DNA of 64,000 nucleotides from DASVUC01 sp038237225. GTDB taxonomy: Bacteria > Planctomycetota > Phycisphaerae > Tepidisphaerales > Tepidisphaeraceae. Location: positions 1-64,000 of the forward strand of contig JBBRYX010000019.1 in the NCBI GenBank assembly GCA_038237225.1. The letters are read 5' to 3'. Both the position numbers and the translations under genes were made by a program. Shown here in pieces: positions 1 through 8,692 of the stretch (its first letter is position 1; every line of letters starts with the position of its first letter). The notes below the pieces were generated by a model. It worked only from the letters and a program-made list of their open reading frames with translations, was not told the origin of the DNA and did not search any database.

Positions 1-634
1 AGCGCGCCAGCAATTTGATCTCACGATCCAGATTGGCCCGCGTGTTCACGATGGTGTTGGTGTATTGCGAGGCATCGAAATAGCGGCAGCGCATCTCAAA
101 CGTCGGCGAATCCGAGATGACGATTGCGGGCACGACGGCGCGCGATCGTTGCGATTGTTCGAGAAGCTGAATCAACGTCTGCGCGCCGTAGAACAATCCC
201 GCATCCGCCTCACTCGTGATGACGACGCCCGGTGCGCCAACGCTCAGGGCATACCTCTGCGACGCCGACGCCGGCGGCGCGGGCGGGTTGCCCGGGAAAC
301 CGGATGTCTTGCCCAACCAGAGTCGATGATCATTCGGTGATTTGGCCGGCAGAAGAACGATGTCGCAATCGATGCCATGCGTCAGCCGCACCGTTTCCTG
401 AAGCAGCCGGGCGGCCAACCGGTCGGAAGCTCTATCCGTCGTCACGATGAATCGGGCGCGTGACGCATCAAACGGAGCGCCCCCCGCCGAAACATTCCGC
501 GGCGTGGGAATGACGTCCAGCGATGCGGCAATATCCGTCGCCGCCGATGCAACGCTCGGCCGGGAAGCCGACAAGCCGATCAAGAGCAACACGCAGACAA
601 GAGAAACTCTCGGAGCCGAAGTTCGATGTGTCAT
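1..634 (-). CDS. GH20-type beta-N-acetylhexosaminidase, N-terminal part (runs off left edge)
   Basis: Only the first 211 codons are in the window; the frame stays open to base 1. I read a signal peptide (hydrophobic stretch at about residues 11-30, VCVLLLIGLSA, ending near ASAA). A mixed alpha/beta domain follows, with LWLGK, YALSV and GLFYGAQTLIQLL, and then the phrase VISDSPTFEMRCRYFD. This is the pattern of the GH20 'domain 2' that precedes the catalytic barrel, where the I-x-D-x-P-x-F-x-x-R motif marks the junction. The likely product is a secreted enzyme acting on GlcNAc- or GalNAc-containing glycans. The catalytic Asp-Glu pair lies outside the window, so activity cannot be judged. A GH84-type enzyme, which shares this N-terminal domain, is the main alternative. 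The ATG at 634 is the first in frame before the signal peptide. No clear ribosome binding site is visible. Confidence 0.6.
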   Translation of the reverse strand, partial: MTHRTSAPRVSLVCVLLLIGLSASRPSVASAATDIAASLDVIPTPRNVSAGGAPFDASRARFIVTTDRASDRLAARLLQETVRLTHGIDCDIVLLPAKSPNDHRLWLGKTSGFPGNPPAPPASASQRYALSVGAPGVVITSEADAGLFYGAQTLIQLLEQSQRSRAVVPAIVISDSPTFEMRCRYFDASQYTNTIVNTRANLDREIKLLAR

Positions 635-720
635 TTGAGATTTATCCAATTCTGTTTCTCCCTTGAACCGGCCGATACACCCTCGCGCGCACGGCCGGTG
701 CCAGTCCCGCCGATCAGATG

Positions 721-1050
721 TCATTTCAAACGCTCCTGAAAATCGATCCCATGGATCAGAGGAGAGAAGATCAGGCCATACCAGTCGCCCGCACTTCGTG
801 AAAAGTCGAACGCACTGTTGGCCGCCGAGAGCGCCACGTCGCGGTAATACAGCTCTCCGGTCGCCAGATGAAGATCGAGGCATAACTGAGCGAAATGGAG
901 CGTATGCCCGGACATCACCGGCATGCAGATCGTTTGCTCGCCGACCATTGGCCGCTTCCCGTCCTGTTTGACGGTGAAACTGGTTGCCACCCATTCATAA
1001 ATGTCGATCGCCAGCTTCAGATACTCCGGATTGTCCTTGCGTGCGTCAGT
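721..1050 (-). pseudogene. 3' remnant of an unrecognised, probably alpha-helical-barrel enzyme
   Basis: The last ~105 codons of a gene survive, from about DARKDNPEYLKLAIDIYEW to the stop at 721. The sequence is rich in amphipathic helices (HTLHFAQLCLDLHLATG, YYRDVALSAANSAFDF) and resembles the end of an alpha/alpha-toroid glycan enzyme, but I cannot name a family. The upstream part is missing: at about 1040-1050 the frame is replaced by a REP-associated transposase read in another frame on the same strand. No start codon belonging to this protein is visible. It is followed at 86 bp by the GH20 gene in the same direction, so it may once have been its operon partner. Confidence 0.45.
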
Positions 1051-1286
1051 CGACCCACGAAGCGCGACAACTCGCCTTCGCATCGCGGCCAGACGATCAG
1101 ATGCCAGTGGTTGGGCATCAGACAGTACGCCAGCAGCCGCGTGGGAACCTCGCTCAGCGTGTCGTGAACACAGCGCTCAAAGGCCGCATCATCCGGTTCT
1201 TTGTGAAACAACCTGCGTCGTGCCACCCCGCGATTAAGAACGTGATAGACCAAGTCCCCCGGCGCATTGCGTGGCCCGCGCGGCAT
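1017..1286 (-). pseudogene. REP-associated tyrosine transposase (RAYT, Y1/HUH), truncated
   Basis: The ORF begins MPRGPRNAPGDLVYHVLNRG, the standard N-terminus of RAYT proteins, and carries the HUH metal-binding motif as CLMPNHWHLIVWP at about residues 55-67. Family members are usually 180-240 aa and have a catalytic tyrosine about 60-70 residues after the HUH motif. Here similarity stops at about RFVGRLTHAR (residue 84) and the ORF ends at residue 89, so the catalytic Tyr is lost. Its 3' end is fused to the remnant gene at 721-1050. RAYTs act on REP palindromes in trans or nearby. An array of a short repeat lies immediately upstream (1326-1483), and related elements occur at 31.8-32.6 kb. 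Confidence 0.75.
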
Positions 1287-1325
1287 GAGGATAATCTACT
1301 GCGGTGCGATCACCGACGCAAAACA

Positions 1326-1483
1326 ATCCTGTCCCCTTAGAATTTCCCCCCTTAGAATTTCTCGAATCCTGTCCCCTTAGAATTTCTCGCAAAACGAATC
1401 CTGTCCCCTTAGAATTTCCTGTCCCCTTAGAATTTCCCGAATCCTGTCCCCTTAGAATTTCCCTGTCCCCTTAGAATTTCCCT
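1326..1483. repeat. Array of REP-like repeats next to the RAYT fragment
   Basis: The core CCTGTCCCCTTAGAATTTC occurs six times, with one further partial copy. Units are sometimes preceded by CGAAT and are unevenly spaced (about 17-38 bp). The same core, in both orientations and with the extension AAGGGGACAGGATTCG, recurs at 31.83-31.96 kb and 32.47 kb. Its position just upstream of the truncated RAYT fits the known REP/RAYT association. Confidence 0.75.
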
Positions 1484-1572
1484 TCTTGCGAGGCACCCTA
1501 AGCCCACGCTCTGGCGATCTTGCGCTTGCGGCCTAAAATTGGTGGGCGACCGGCGCGCGAAGAAAAGAGAAA

Positions 1573-2928
1573 ATGATGCCCTCAAAACGCTTCACCGCCC
1601 TTTCGTTGTTCAGCGGCGCCATGGGGCTGGACCTCGGACTTGAACGTACGGGCCGCTTCGAACTTCTCGCGTGCGTCGAGAAAGATCGCGCTGCCTGTGA
1701 CACTATTCGGCTGAACAGAGACAGTGGCAAACTTTCTAATCCGAAGTTGGAAGTAATCGAAGGGGACATCTCGTCGCTCGAACCTGTCCAGATTCTTAAG
1801 CTAGTAGGTCTAAATCCGGGCGAATTGGACCTCTTGTGTGGCGGCCCACCCTGCCAGAGTTTCAGCACCGCCGGCAATCGAGGGACCATCCAAGATCACC
1901 GCGGAACAATGCTGTGGCAGTTCCTACGGTTTGTGGAAGTGATGCGACCAAAGTTTTTTCTTCTGGAGAACGTTCGCGGCCTACTCTCGGCGGGCATAAA
2001 GCACCGTCCAATTAAAGACCGGCCCGAGCACGGTGGGTCGCCTCTGTCCGTTGACGAGGAGCCAGGTTCCGTCGTTCGGCAATTTGCCAAGGATCTTGGT
2101 GTGATCGCCGGCACTCCGTACCGCATGGATTGCTTCGAGGTCAACGCGGTAAATTACGGCGCGCCTCAGCTTCGAGAGCGGGCATTGTTCATCGGCAACC
2201 GCTTCAACGCTGTGGTCAACTTCCCCGATCCGACCCACGGCCCAGCCAACGACGCCGTCGAGACTGACACTTTATTTGGACCGTCTCCAAGTCTTAAGCC
2301 TTGGCGGACCTTGCGCGACGCGATCGGCAGCTTGACAGAGCCGGCCCCGGTGGTGATGGATTTTTCGCCCAGAAAGAAGAAATTTCTCGCGATGGTTCCT
2401 CCGGGTTCAAACTGGCGAAGCCTCCCACTGAATATCCAAAAGGAGTCGATGGGCAAAGTGTGGCATGCAAAGGGGGGTCGGTCCGGTTGGTGGCGACGAC
2501 TCAATTTCGATCTCCCGAGTCCAACCCTTGTCACCATGCCGAACCATGCAGGAACGAGCTTGTGTCATCCGACCGAACTACGGGCGTTGAGCATTAAGGA
2601 ATATGAGCTCATCCAAGAGTTCCCAATCGACTGGGAGATCTGTGGCACGACGTCGCAGCAATACGCGCAGGTCGGTAACGCCGTGCCGGTCCGTTTGGGA
2701 CAAGTCGCTGGCGACGTCATAACCGAGGCGATGGATAATCTAGAAGTTGCGAGCTGGCAAATTTGTCCCCAAGCCACTGAGCGCTATCGAGTTATTTATG
2801 TTCAGTCGCATGTGCGAACCCGTCAGTGGTTCAAGAACGGCAGGACTATCATCTGGAACGATGGCGACGAGAACGAAGACGCCAGCTACGGTGCGCCAAA
2901 GACGAAACGGCGCGTGAAGTCGATTTAA
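1573..2928 (+). CDS. DNA (cytosine-5-)-methyltransferase, type II R-M system
   Basis: This 451-aa C5 methyltransferase transfers a methyl group from S-adenosylmethionine to cytosine and protects host DNA from the endonuclease encoded next to it. The family motifs are present in order: SAM-binding motif I (SLFSGAMGLDLGLE, residues ~10-23), catalytic motif IV with the nucleophile Cys (GGPPCQSFS, ~93-101), motif VI (ENVRG), motif VIII (NYGAPQLRERALFIG, ~195-209), a variable target-recognition region, and motif X-like QVGNAVPV (~370). After motif X there is a ~75-residue basic tail. The start is the first of two adjacent ATGs after an A/G-rich stretch. The gene is visibly more A/T-rich than its neighbours, which suggests horizontal acquisition. 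The next gene starts 2 bases after the stop. Confidence 0.93.
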   Translation: MMPSKRFTALSLFSGAMGLDLGLERTGRFELLACVEKDRAACDTIRLNRDSGKLSNPKLEVIEGDISSLEPVQILKLVGLNPGELDLLCGGPPCQSFSTAGNRGTIQDHRGTMLWQFLRFVEVMRPKFFLLENVRGLLSAGIKHRPIKDRPEHGGSPLSVDEEPGSVVRQFAKDLGVIAGTPYRMDCFEVNAVNYGAPQLRERALFIGNRFNAVVNFPDPTHGPANDAVETDTLFGPSPSLKPWRTLRDAIGSLTEPAPVVMDFSPRKKKFLAMVPPGSNWRSLPLNIQKESMGKVWHAKGGRSGWWRRLNFDLPSPTLVTMPNHAGTSLCHPTELRALSIKEYELIQEFPIDWEICGTTSQQYAQVGNAVPVRLGQVAGDVITEAMDNLEVASWQICPQATERYRVIYVQSHVRTRQWFKNGRTIIWNDGDENEDASYGAPKTKRRVKSI

Positions 2929-2930
2929 AA

Positions 2931-4115
2931 ATGAAAAAGAAGACAGCCCAAAAGAGCAAGTCAGCCGCAGCCTCGCTCGTTGAGGAGGGCGGTTTGGTGG
3001 AGAACCCTCCCGTGAAGCCACGGGGACGGTCGAAAACCGACCCTTTCTTTGATCTGCTCCGAACTCCATTTCATCGCTTAGAATCGAACGAAATCAAGCG
3101 GTTATTCGACAGAGTAAACCAAGGGCGGGTGGAAAAACTCGCCGGGCTGCTCTCAGAATACGTTGGGCTGAACCTTCCCATTGCTATCGAACGCCGTGAA
3201 GGACTGGCGGACTACAAGATCAACCCGTACGTGTTGCTTACCTGCGCGAACGTCATGAAGTTGGAGGAAGGAAATCTTTTCGCCAGTTTCCTGTTCAACA
3301 CGAAGCTGTATGCAGGGCTTGAAACGTCGTTTGGTAAGTCGATTGAATCAACGGTCGTGCGGGGCTATCCCTTGCACCTAAAGACGACATGTCGGTGGAT
3401 CGACCCGCCGGAGAAGGAAGCGGAATTTGCAACCTATGAGGGGTTGAGTCGGGAGGAGAAGGCCAAGAAACGAACGTCATCGGTTTGGCGAGAAATTGAC
3501 AAGTCCTGCGTCGTTGGGGACCACCGATACTTGACAAGCATTAAAAGTGGGCCGAATTGTATCAACGACTCCCAAGTTCAGGCGATGACTCGTGCGATCA
3601 TCGATAACCACAAGCAATGGATGGCGGCCACAAAGAAACAGTACCCCAACGTCAAGGGACTCGACATTGCCATTGGCATCACCTACGGCACCGACCGAAG
3701 CACAAACAACAAGGAAAACCAGATATTGGTGAAGCTGATTGGGCAGGGCTTTATCGAGGAAGACCGTGTGAACAAGCCGGGAGTGCTGATCGACGAAGCG
3801 ACAGGAACCATCCGGGTCTATCGTAAGATCGGTAAGGACTTCTGGGCCATGATCGGCAATCCCGTTGAGCCGAAAAAATCCCAGTTTATCTTCCTTGAGG
3901 TCCTGATGGCGCTAACCAAGGCGCTGGCCATGGTCATGAAGAACGCGGACCTTCAAACTAAGGTCAACCTTCGCATCAAGGCCCTCATTCATGGGCTGGA
4001 ACGGCTTATGTTCCCTCGCCAGGTTATGCCCGATTGGGCCGCGACGGACCTGTCCGATATGCATTTGTTCTGGTTCGCCACGGCCATGTCGGCATTCTAT
4101 GACGAGGGTGTGTAA
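2931..4115 (+). CDS. Type II restriction endonuclease (family uncertain, PmeII-like)
   Basis: This 394-aa protein is encoded 2 bp after the methyltransferase and 3 bp before a Vsr gene, the classical place for the cognate endonuclease. I start it at the ATG at 2931 rather than at an upstream in-frame start that would overlap the methyltransferase by 100 bp. The N-terminal ~25 residues are Lys-rich and low-complexity. A probable nuclease core contains YLTSIKSGPNCINDSQVQ (an E/D-x-K-like IKSGP segment, near residue 205-220) and GLDIAIGITYGTDRSTNNKENQ. I recall similar sequence from PmeII-like type II endonucleases, but I cannot confirm the family or the recognition site. The role as a restriction enzyme is an inference from position plus the IKSGP motif. 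Confidence 0.7.
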   Translation: MKKKTAQKSKSAAASLVEEGGLVENPPVKPRGRSKTDPFFDLLRTPFHRLESNEIKRLFDRVNQGRVEKLAGLLSEYVGLNLPIAIERREGLADYKINPYVLLTCANVMKLEEGNLFASFLFNTKLYAGLETSFGKSIESTVVRGYPLHLKTTCRWIDPPEKEAEFATYEGLSREEKAKKRTSSVWREIDKSCVVGDHRYLTSIKSGPNCINDSQVQAMTRAIIDNHKQWMAATKKQYPNVKGLDIAIGITYGTDRSTNNKENQILVKLIGQGFIEEDRVNKPGVLIDEATGTIRVYRKIGKDFWAMIGNPVEPKKSQFIFLEVLMALTKALAMVMKNADLQTKVNLRIKALIHGLERLMFPRQVMPDWAATDLSDMHLFWFATAMSAFYDEGV

Positions 4116-4118
4116 AGC

Positions 4119-5120
4119 GTGGAAGCGGCACTCCGTAAGCATCTGCCAGGTGGCGGGTTCGCCAGAGTCACGGTCCAGCGGTCCAAGGCAATGGCGGCGG
4201 TGAAGGGGAAGGGGAACAAGACAACCGAGCGCTCATTGCGCCTCGCCCTCGTGCGCGCCGGAATCCGCGGCTGGACGATGCATCCTCCAGACATTTCTGG
4301 AAAACCGGACTTCTACTTTGCCGTCAATAGATTAGCTGTGTTCGTCGACGGATGTTTCTGGCACGGATGCGGGAAGTGCGGGCACATACCGAAAACCAAC
4401 TCGCAGTTCTGGCGGGCCAAGATCGAACGAAACCGTCAGCGAGATATAGCGACGAGCCGGCGGTTAAAGGCAATCGGGATACGAGTCCAACGCGTTTGGG
4501 AACATGACCTTCAACACAGTCTTGCCCGGTGTGTCAGAAACGTAGTAAACGCGATGTGCGATTCGGGGCGTGGTCAAACGCCCAGCCTAGATAGCGACGA
4601 ACCCTTACGGCGTAGGAACGCTCCGCATCCGGCTCAGCCTCAGGGGGGGCTAAGTTCATGGGCACGGCCCATAAAACCGCGACGGGTCGTTCACCCAACG
4701 CGGGGCCGAGAAGATTGGCGTTTTCGGCGGTGGGAGCGCGGGTGGCGTGCGCGCTTCCAGGGTGTGAGAGCCAGTTTGGGACGGATGAGAGCGAGTTTGG
4801 GACGGATGAGGGCGAGTTTGGGACGGATGAGAGCGGGTTTGGGACGGATGAGAGCGAGTTTGGGACGGATGAGAGCGGGTTTGGGACGGATGAGAGCGGG
4901 TTTGGGACAGATGAGAGCGGGTTTGGGACGGATGAGAGCGGGTTTGGGACGGATGAGAGCGGGTTTGGGATGGATGAGAGCGAGTTTGGGACGGATGAGA
5001 GCGGGGTTGGGACGGATGAGAGCGGGGTTGGGATGGATGAGAGCGAGTTTGGGATGGGTGGGACGGGGGAAGGGGATTTGGAAATCGGTTGAAAGGGGAA
5101 CGGGGTGGAACCACAGATGA
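4119..5120 (+). CDS. vsr: Very short patch repair endonuclease (Vsr) with a read-through repeat tail
   Basis: Vsr nicks next to T:G mismatches that arise when 5-methylcytosine deaminates, so it normally accompanies a C5 methyltransferase, as here. Family motifs are clear in the first ~150 residues: RSKAMAAVKGKGNKTTE, GWTMHPPDISGKPDFYF, the zinc/active-site stretch VDGCFWHGCGKCGHIPKTN, FW..KIERN..RD, and RVWEHDL. The GTG at 4119 keeps the conserved RSKxM segment and lies 3 bp after the endonuclease stop. Vsr proteins are normally ~140-150 aa. Here the frame continues to residue 333 through a Pro/Arg-rich stretch and then a 7-residue repeat (RASLGRM) translated from the 21-bp minisatellite at 4766-5059. 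The tail is probably an accident of insertion after the original end of the gene. Confidence 0.85.
   Translation: MEAALRKHLPGGGFARVTVQRSKAMAAVKGKGNKTTERSLRLALVRAGIRGWTMHPPDISGKPDFYFAVNRLAVFVDGCFWHGCGKCGHIPKTNSQFWRAKIERNRQRDIATSRRLKAIGIRVQRVWEHDLQHSLARCVRNVVNAMCDSGRGQTPSLDSDEPLRRRNAPHPAQPQGGLSSWARPIKPRRVVHPTRGREDWRFRRWERGWRARFQGVRASLGRMRASLGRMRASLGRMRAGLGRMRASLGRMRAGLGRMRAGLGQMRAGLGRMRAGLGRMRAGLGWMRASLGRMRAGLGRMRAGLGWMRASLGWVGRGKGIWKSVERGTGWNHR
4766..5059. repeat. 21-bp minisatellite, 14 copies
   Basis: Fourteen tandem 21-bp units of consensus GAGAGCGRGTTTGGGACGGA plus T, with few substitutions and no length changes. Because 21 is divisible by three, the array encodes 7-residue repeats, and at least two frames on each strand are open through it. 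A second, unrelated-sequence 21-bp array lies at 31467-31795. No CRISPR-like spacers are present. Confidence 0.95.
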
Positions 5121-5300
5121 ACACGGATGGACACCGATGGGGGAGGGAGGCGCTGGTGTAGCACGGGCATCTTGCCCGTGATGGTGTTTGTGAGCGGAAA
5201 GCTGTAGTAATTCAAGGCAACTTACACGGGCAGGATGCCCGTGCTACGGGAAGCGCTCATCCGCGTTTATCTGTGTTCATCTGTGTTCATCTGTGGTTCC
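5107..5300. repeat. Nested imperfect palindrome (two repeat families)
   Basis: The outer arms are GGAACCACAGATGAACAC at 5107-5138 and its reverse complement at 5267-5300. The inner arms are the GTAGCACGGGCATCTTGCCC hairpin element at 5158-5180 and 5225-5247, separated by 44 bp. The right outer arm encodes the last residues (GTTDEHR) and the stop codon of the symporter gene on the minus strand. Confidence 0.85.
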
Positions 5301-6980
5301 GTCTCTCGGGCGGGCGGCGGAGGCGATGATGCGGGCTGGTGTTCGGAAGAGGATGCCGATCACGAACACCACCGTCGCGCCGATCAATGCGAACCAGGTG
5401 AAGGCGATTTTGAGGGGGGGAGGGTTAGGGGGGGTGGCGTAGTGGCCGAGGCCAATTAAGTTCGCGAGGTCGATGTGGACGCCGCCGAAGTAGATGGTGG
5501 TCACGAGGCCGGCGGTGATGGCGATCACGTTGCCTTTGTCAGAGCCGCGCGTGCGGGTGAACATGCCGAGCAGAAACACGCCGAGCATGGGGCCGAGGAT
5601 GAAGCCGGCGATGCCTAAAACCACCGGAATGATGCGGACGCTCGGGTTGGTGACTTTGGCGTAGGCGAAGGCGCCGGCGATGGCGATCATCAAGACGGCG
5701 AAGAGGGTGGTGAAGCATCTTGCGACGGTGACGTAGTGATGGTCGCTCTTGCCGGGGGCGAGGTAGGGGATGTACCAGTCGTTGGTGGCGCTGGTGGCGA
5801 GTGCGTTGAGGGCGGCGGAGAGGGAGCCCATGGCGGTGGCGAAGACCCCCGCCAGCACCAGGCCGCGGATGCCCACCGGCATCACGTTCAAAATGTAGGA
5901 TGCGAAGACGTCGGCGGTGCTCTTGGGTTTGTACGCGGGGTTTTGGGCGTAGTAGACGATCAGGAGGATGCCGATGAACGTGAAGGTCGCGAAGATCGGC
6001 AGATCCATGATCGCGGCGGTGATCAGACTTCGGCGGCTTTTCTGATACGTCTCGGCGGTGAGCAGGCGCTGGACCATGTCCTGATCGGTGCCGAACGCGG
6101 CGACGTTGAGCGCCATGTTCGCGATCAAAGCAGACCAAAGCGTGTAGGGGTTTGCGAGCGTGAGCTTGATCCATTCCCATGCGGTCATGTGCGCGAGGTG
6201 ATGATCGGCGAGCCATTGATTCACGAGCGCGGGTTCCCAGCCGAAGATGAAGTAGCCCTCTCCGCGGGTCATCTCCGGGACGTGGTTGGCGACGGCGCGG
6301 AAACCGTTTGAGAGATTCCAACTGTCTCCGCCGACGTGATAGAGGAGCGTGATGATGGCGAGAATCGCGGTGCCGAACATGAGTGCGGCTTGAATGACAT
6401 CGGTCCAGATGACGGCTTTGATCCCGCCCATCGCGGTGTAAACGCAGGTGAGGATCGTGAGCAGCACGATGGCGACGACATACCCGCTCACGGGAATGGG
6501 CTGGTCAAAACTGACGCCTTTGCCGATAAGCAGGCGCCAGGCGAGAACCATCACGACGCTCGGCACGAAGAGTCGAGTGCCTGATGCGAGCGTGCGCATG
6601 ATCAGGAAGAGGGCGGAGACATAACCCTTGGAGATCGGGCCGAAGCGTACGCCGAGGAAGTCATAGACGGTGTAGACTTTGTAGCGGTAGTAGGGGGCGA
6701 GGAAGACGTAGCCGACCAGGATTCGTCCGAGGATCAGACCGATTACGATCTGCGCGTACGCGAGGGAGCGCATCGCGTATCCCTCTCCCGGCGTGCCGAG
6801 GTAGGTGGCGGCGGAAGTCTCGGCGGCGATGATGGAGGCCATGACGGCCCACCAGGGGACGCGGCGTCCGCCTAAGGCGAAGTCATGGAGAGAGTCTTCG
6901 CGCCGTCCCACGTACAGCCCGATCCCGATGATGGCGACGAAGTAGACGATGATAATCAGCGCGTCGATCGCCAGGGCCAT
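5277..6980 (-). CDS. Sodium:solute symporter (SSS family)
   Basis: This is an integral membrane symporter of ~567 aa with about 13-14 hydrophobic segments. SSS-family features include the N-terminal DALIIIVYFVAIIGIGLYVG helix, the DFALGGRRVPWWAVMASIIAAETSAATYLG segment, and GYVFLAPYYRYKVYTVYDFLGVRFG. The substrate cannot be read from sequence. The neighbourhood (AmpG-like permease, NagZ, GH20) makes a sugar, amino-sugar or sialic-acid-like compound plausible. The ATG at 6980 follows GGAGAG at good spacing; a longer start at 7007 is possible but lacks a site. It is divergent from the AmpG-like gene, with ~50 bp between starts. Its final codons come from a dispersed repeat (see 5107-5300), so the native C-terminus has probably been altered by a few residues. 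Confidence 0.9.
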   Translation of the reverse strand: MALAIDALIIIVYFVAIIGIGLYVGRREDSLHDFALGGRRVPWWAVMASIIAAETSAATYLGTPGEGYAMRSLAYAQIVIGLILGRILVGYVFLAPYYRYKVYTVYDFLGVRFGPISKGYVSALFLIMRTLASGTRLFVPSVVMVLAWRLLIGKGVSFDQPIPVSGYVVAIVLLTILTCVYTAMGGIKAVIWTDVIQAALMFGTAILAIITLLYHVGGDSWNLSNGFRAVANHVPEMTRGEGYFIFGWEPALVNQWLADHHLAHMTAWEWIKLTLANPYTLWSALIANMALNVAAFGTDQDMVQRLLTAETYQKSRRSLITAAIMDLPIFATFTFIGILLIVYYAQNPAYKPKSTADVFASYILNVMPVGIRGLVLAGVFATAMGSLSAALNALATSATNDWYIPYLAPGKSDHHYVTVARCFTTLFAVLMIAIAGAFAYAKVTNPSVRIIPVVLGIAGFILGPMLGVFLLGMFTRTRGSDKGNVIAITAGLVTTIYFGGVHIDLANLIGLGHYATPPNPPPLKIAFTWFALIGATVVFVIGILFRTPARIIASAARPRDGTTDEHR

Positions 6981-7029
6981 GCTCTCTCCGGTATCGCCCC
7001 CGATCATTGGACAAGTCTTTAGTTAACGG

Positions 7030-8670
7030 ATGGATGCGAATTTTGCCACGCGCCTGGGGGCGGTTAGGATGAGCGGCTCGGAGGTCTCATTCGTGACGAC
7101 TGACTTGGAATACGAACGGCCGGCGCCGATCGAAGCGCAAAAGAACCGCATCAACCCGTGGCTGTTTGTGCCGGTGCTGTACTTCATGCAGTTCCTGCCG
7201 AACGGGCTGGTGACGTCGCTGTTCGCGCCCGTTTACAAAAGCCTTGGAGTTGAGAACGTCAAGATCACGATGTGGACCGGGCTCGCGGCGCTACCCTGGA
7301 CGTTCAAGATGTTCTGGGGGCCGCTGGTCGATCTGAACTCGACGAAGCGCCGGTGGACGGTGGTGATGCAGGCGCTGCTGGCGATTACGCTGCTGGTGAC
7401 GGCGGGGCTGATCAACACGCCGGGATATTTCGTCGCGACGGTGATCGCGATGTTCGTGATGGCGACGCTATCGGCGACGCATGACATCGCCTGTGACGGG
7501 CTGTACCTGATGTCGCTGGATCGAAAGCGGCAGGCGGCGTTCAGTGGTGTGATGGCCGCGTTCTCACGGCTGGGGCGGCTCTTCGTCGATTCGATCCTGG
7601 TCGTGCTTGCCGGGCGGATGATCCACAAAGGGATCTCGGCGCAGAGCGCGTGGATGATGGCGCTCGGGATCGCGGCGATGGTGTATGCGGCGGGTGCGGT
7701 GTGGAACTTCTTCGCGCTTCCCCGGCCGGCGGCGGATGTTCCCGCGGTGGACGTGGCGGAAGGCGAGCGGGTCAAGAACATCTGGCGAACGCTGACGATC
7801 GTCGCGACCGGCGTGGTGGCGTATTACCTCATCGCGGGCACGCTCGCGCTGATCGCGTATGCGATCTATACGCAAGTGCCGGCGGGCAAGGTGCCGAAGA
7901 CGTGGAACCTGATCGTCGATGAGCACACAAACGAGTTCCGCACGCAATTCATTCGAATCGGCGCCGGCATCGTGCTGCTGCCGATCCTGGGGTTTATGAT
8001 TCGCGCGCAGGTGCGGGGAACCGCGATGGGCGATGCGTTCGTCAGCTACGTTCGCCAACCGGGATTTGGAGCGATTCTGTCGTTCATCATGTTCTATCGC
8101 TTTGGGGAGGCGATGATCTTCGCAATGGCGCCGCTGTTTATTCTCGATAAACCTCAGCTTGGGGGGATGGGGATTTCTCTCGAACAACTGGGCATCATCA
8201 AAGGCATCGGGCAGGTCGCGGGACTGATGGTGGGGGGGCTCCTGGGTGGATGGTATATCTCCAAAGTGGGGCTGCGGAGGGCGTTTTGGCCGCTGGTCCT
8301 GTGCATGCACGTTCCCAACCTGTTGTACATCTGGGCGGCGTATGAATTGCCGAAGCCGGTGTGGCTGTATCCGGTAGTGTTTTTCGAGGCGTTTGGTTAT
8401 GGCGTGGGGTTCGCGGGATACTTTGTGTATCTGATGCACGTCGCGCAGCGGGGACGATTTGTGACGAGTCACTATGCGATCGGAACCGGACTTGGCGCGC
8501 TATTCATTACCTTCGCAACGATTCTCGCGGGCATCGTGCAGTCGGTGTTTGGCTACAAGGGGGTCTTTATCGCGGCGTGCTTGTTCACCATTCCAGGGAC
8601 GCTGACGCTGCTGATCATCCCGATGGACGATGAGGAAACGAAGAACGTGAAAGTGGCATCGGACCATTGA
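7030..8670 (+). CDS. MFS transporter, AmpG-like muropeptide permease
   Basis: This 546-aa major facilitator protein has about 12-14 membrane segments. The N-terminal region WLFVPVLYFMQFLPNGLVTSLFAPVYKSLG, followed by LPWTFKMFWGPLVD and the segment ATHDIACDGLYLMSLDRKRQAAFSG, matches the AmpG/acetyl-CoA-transporter branch of the MFS (known family pattern: D-x-A-x-D-G in helix 4). AmpG imports GlcNAc-anhydroMurNAc peptides released during cell-wall turnover. The next gene, 22 bp downstream, is NagZ, the cytoplasmic enzyme that cleaves that substrate, which supports the assignment. The long soluble loop near residues 235-310 is larger than in E. coli AmpG. An alternative ATG at 7069 would remove 13 residues. 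Confidence 0.8.
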   Translation: MDANFATRLGAVRMSGSEVSFVTTDLEYERPAPIEAQKNRINPWLFVPVLYFMQFLPNGLVTSLFAPVYKSLGVENVKITMWTGLAALPWTFKMFWGPLVDLNSTKRRWTVVMQALLAITLLVTAGLINTPGYFVATVIAMFVMATLSATHDIACDGLYLMSLDRKRQAAFSGVMAAFSRLGRLFVDSILVVLAGRMIHKGISAQSAWMMALGIAAMVYAAGAVWNFFALPRPAADVPAVDVAEGERVKNIWRTLTIVATGVVAYYLIAGTLALIAYAIYTQVPAGKVPKTWNLIVDEHTNEFRTQFIRIGAGIVLLPILGFMIRAQVRGTAMGDAFVSYVRQPGFGAILSFIMFYRFGEAMIFAMAPLFILDKPQLGGMGISLEQLGIIKGIGQVAGLMVGGLLGGWYISKVGLRRAFWPLVLCMHVPNLLYIWAAYELPKPVWLYPVVFFEAFGYGVGFAGYFVYLMHVAQRGRFVTSHYAIGTGLGALFITFATILAGIVQSVFGYKGVFIAACLFTIPGTLTLLIIPMDDEETKNVKVASDH

Positions 8671-8692
8671 CGCTCCGGGCGAGGCTGTATCT

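Noticed and set aside
4766..5059. Possible CRISPR array
   Set aside because: Units are contiguous 21-mers without spacers, and no cas gene is present. The same applies to 31467-31795.
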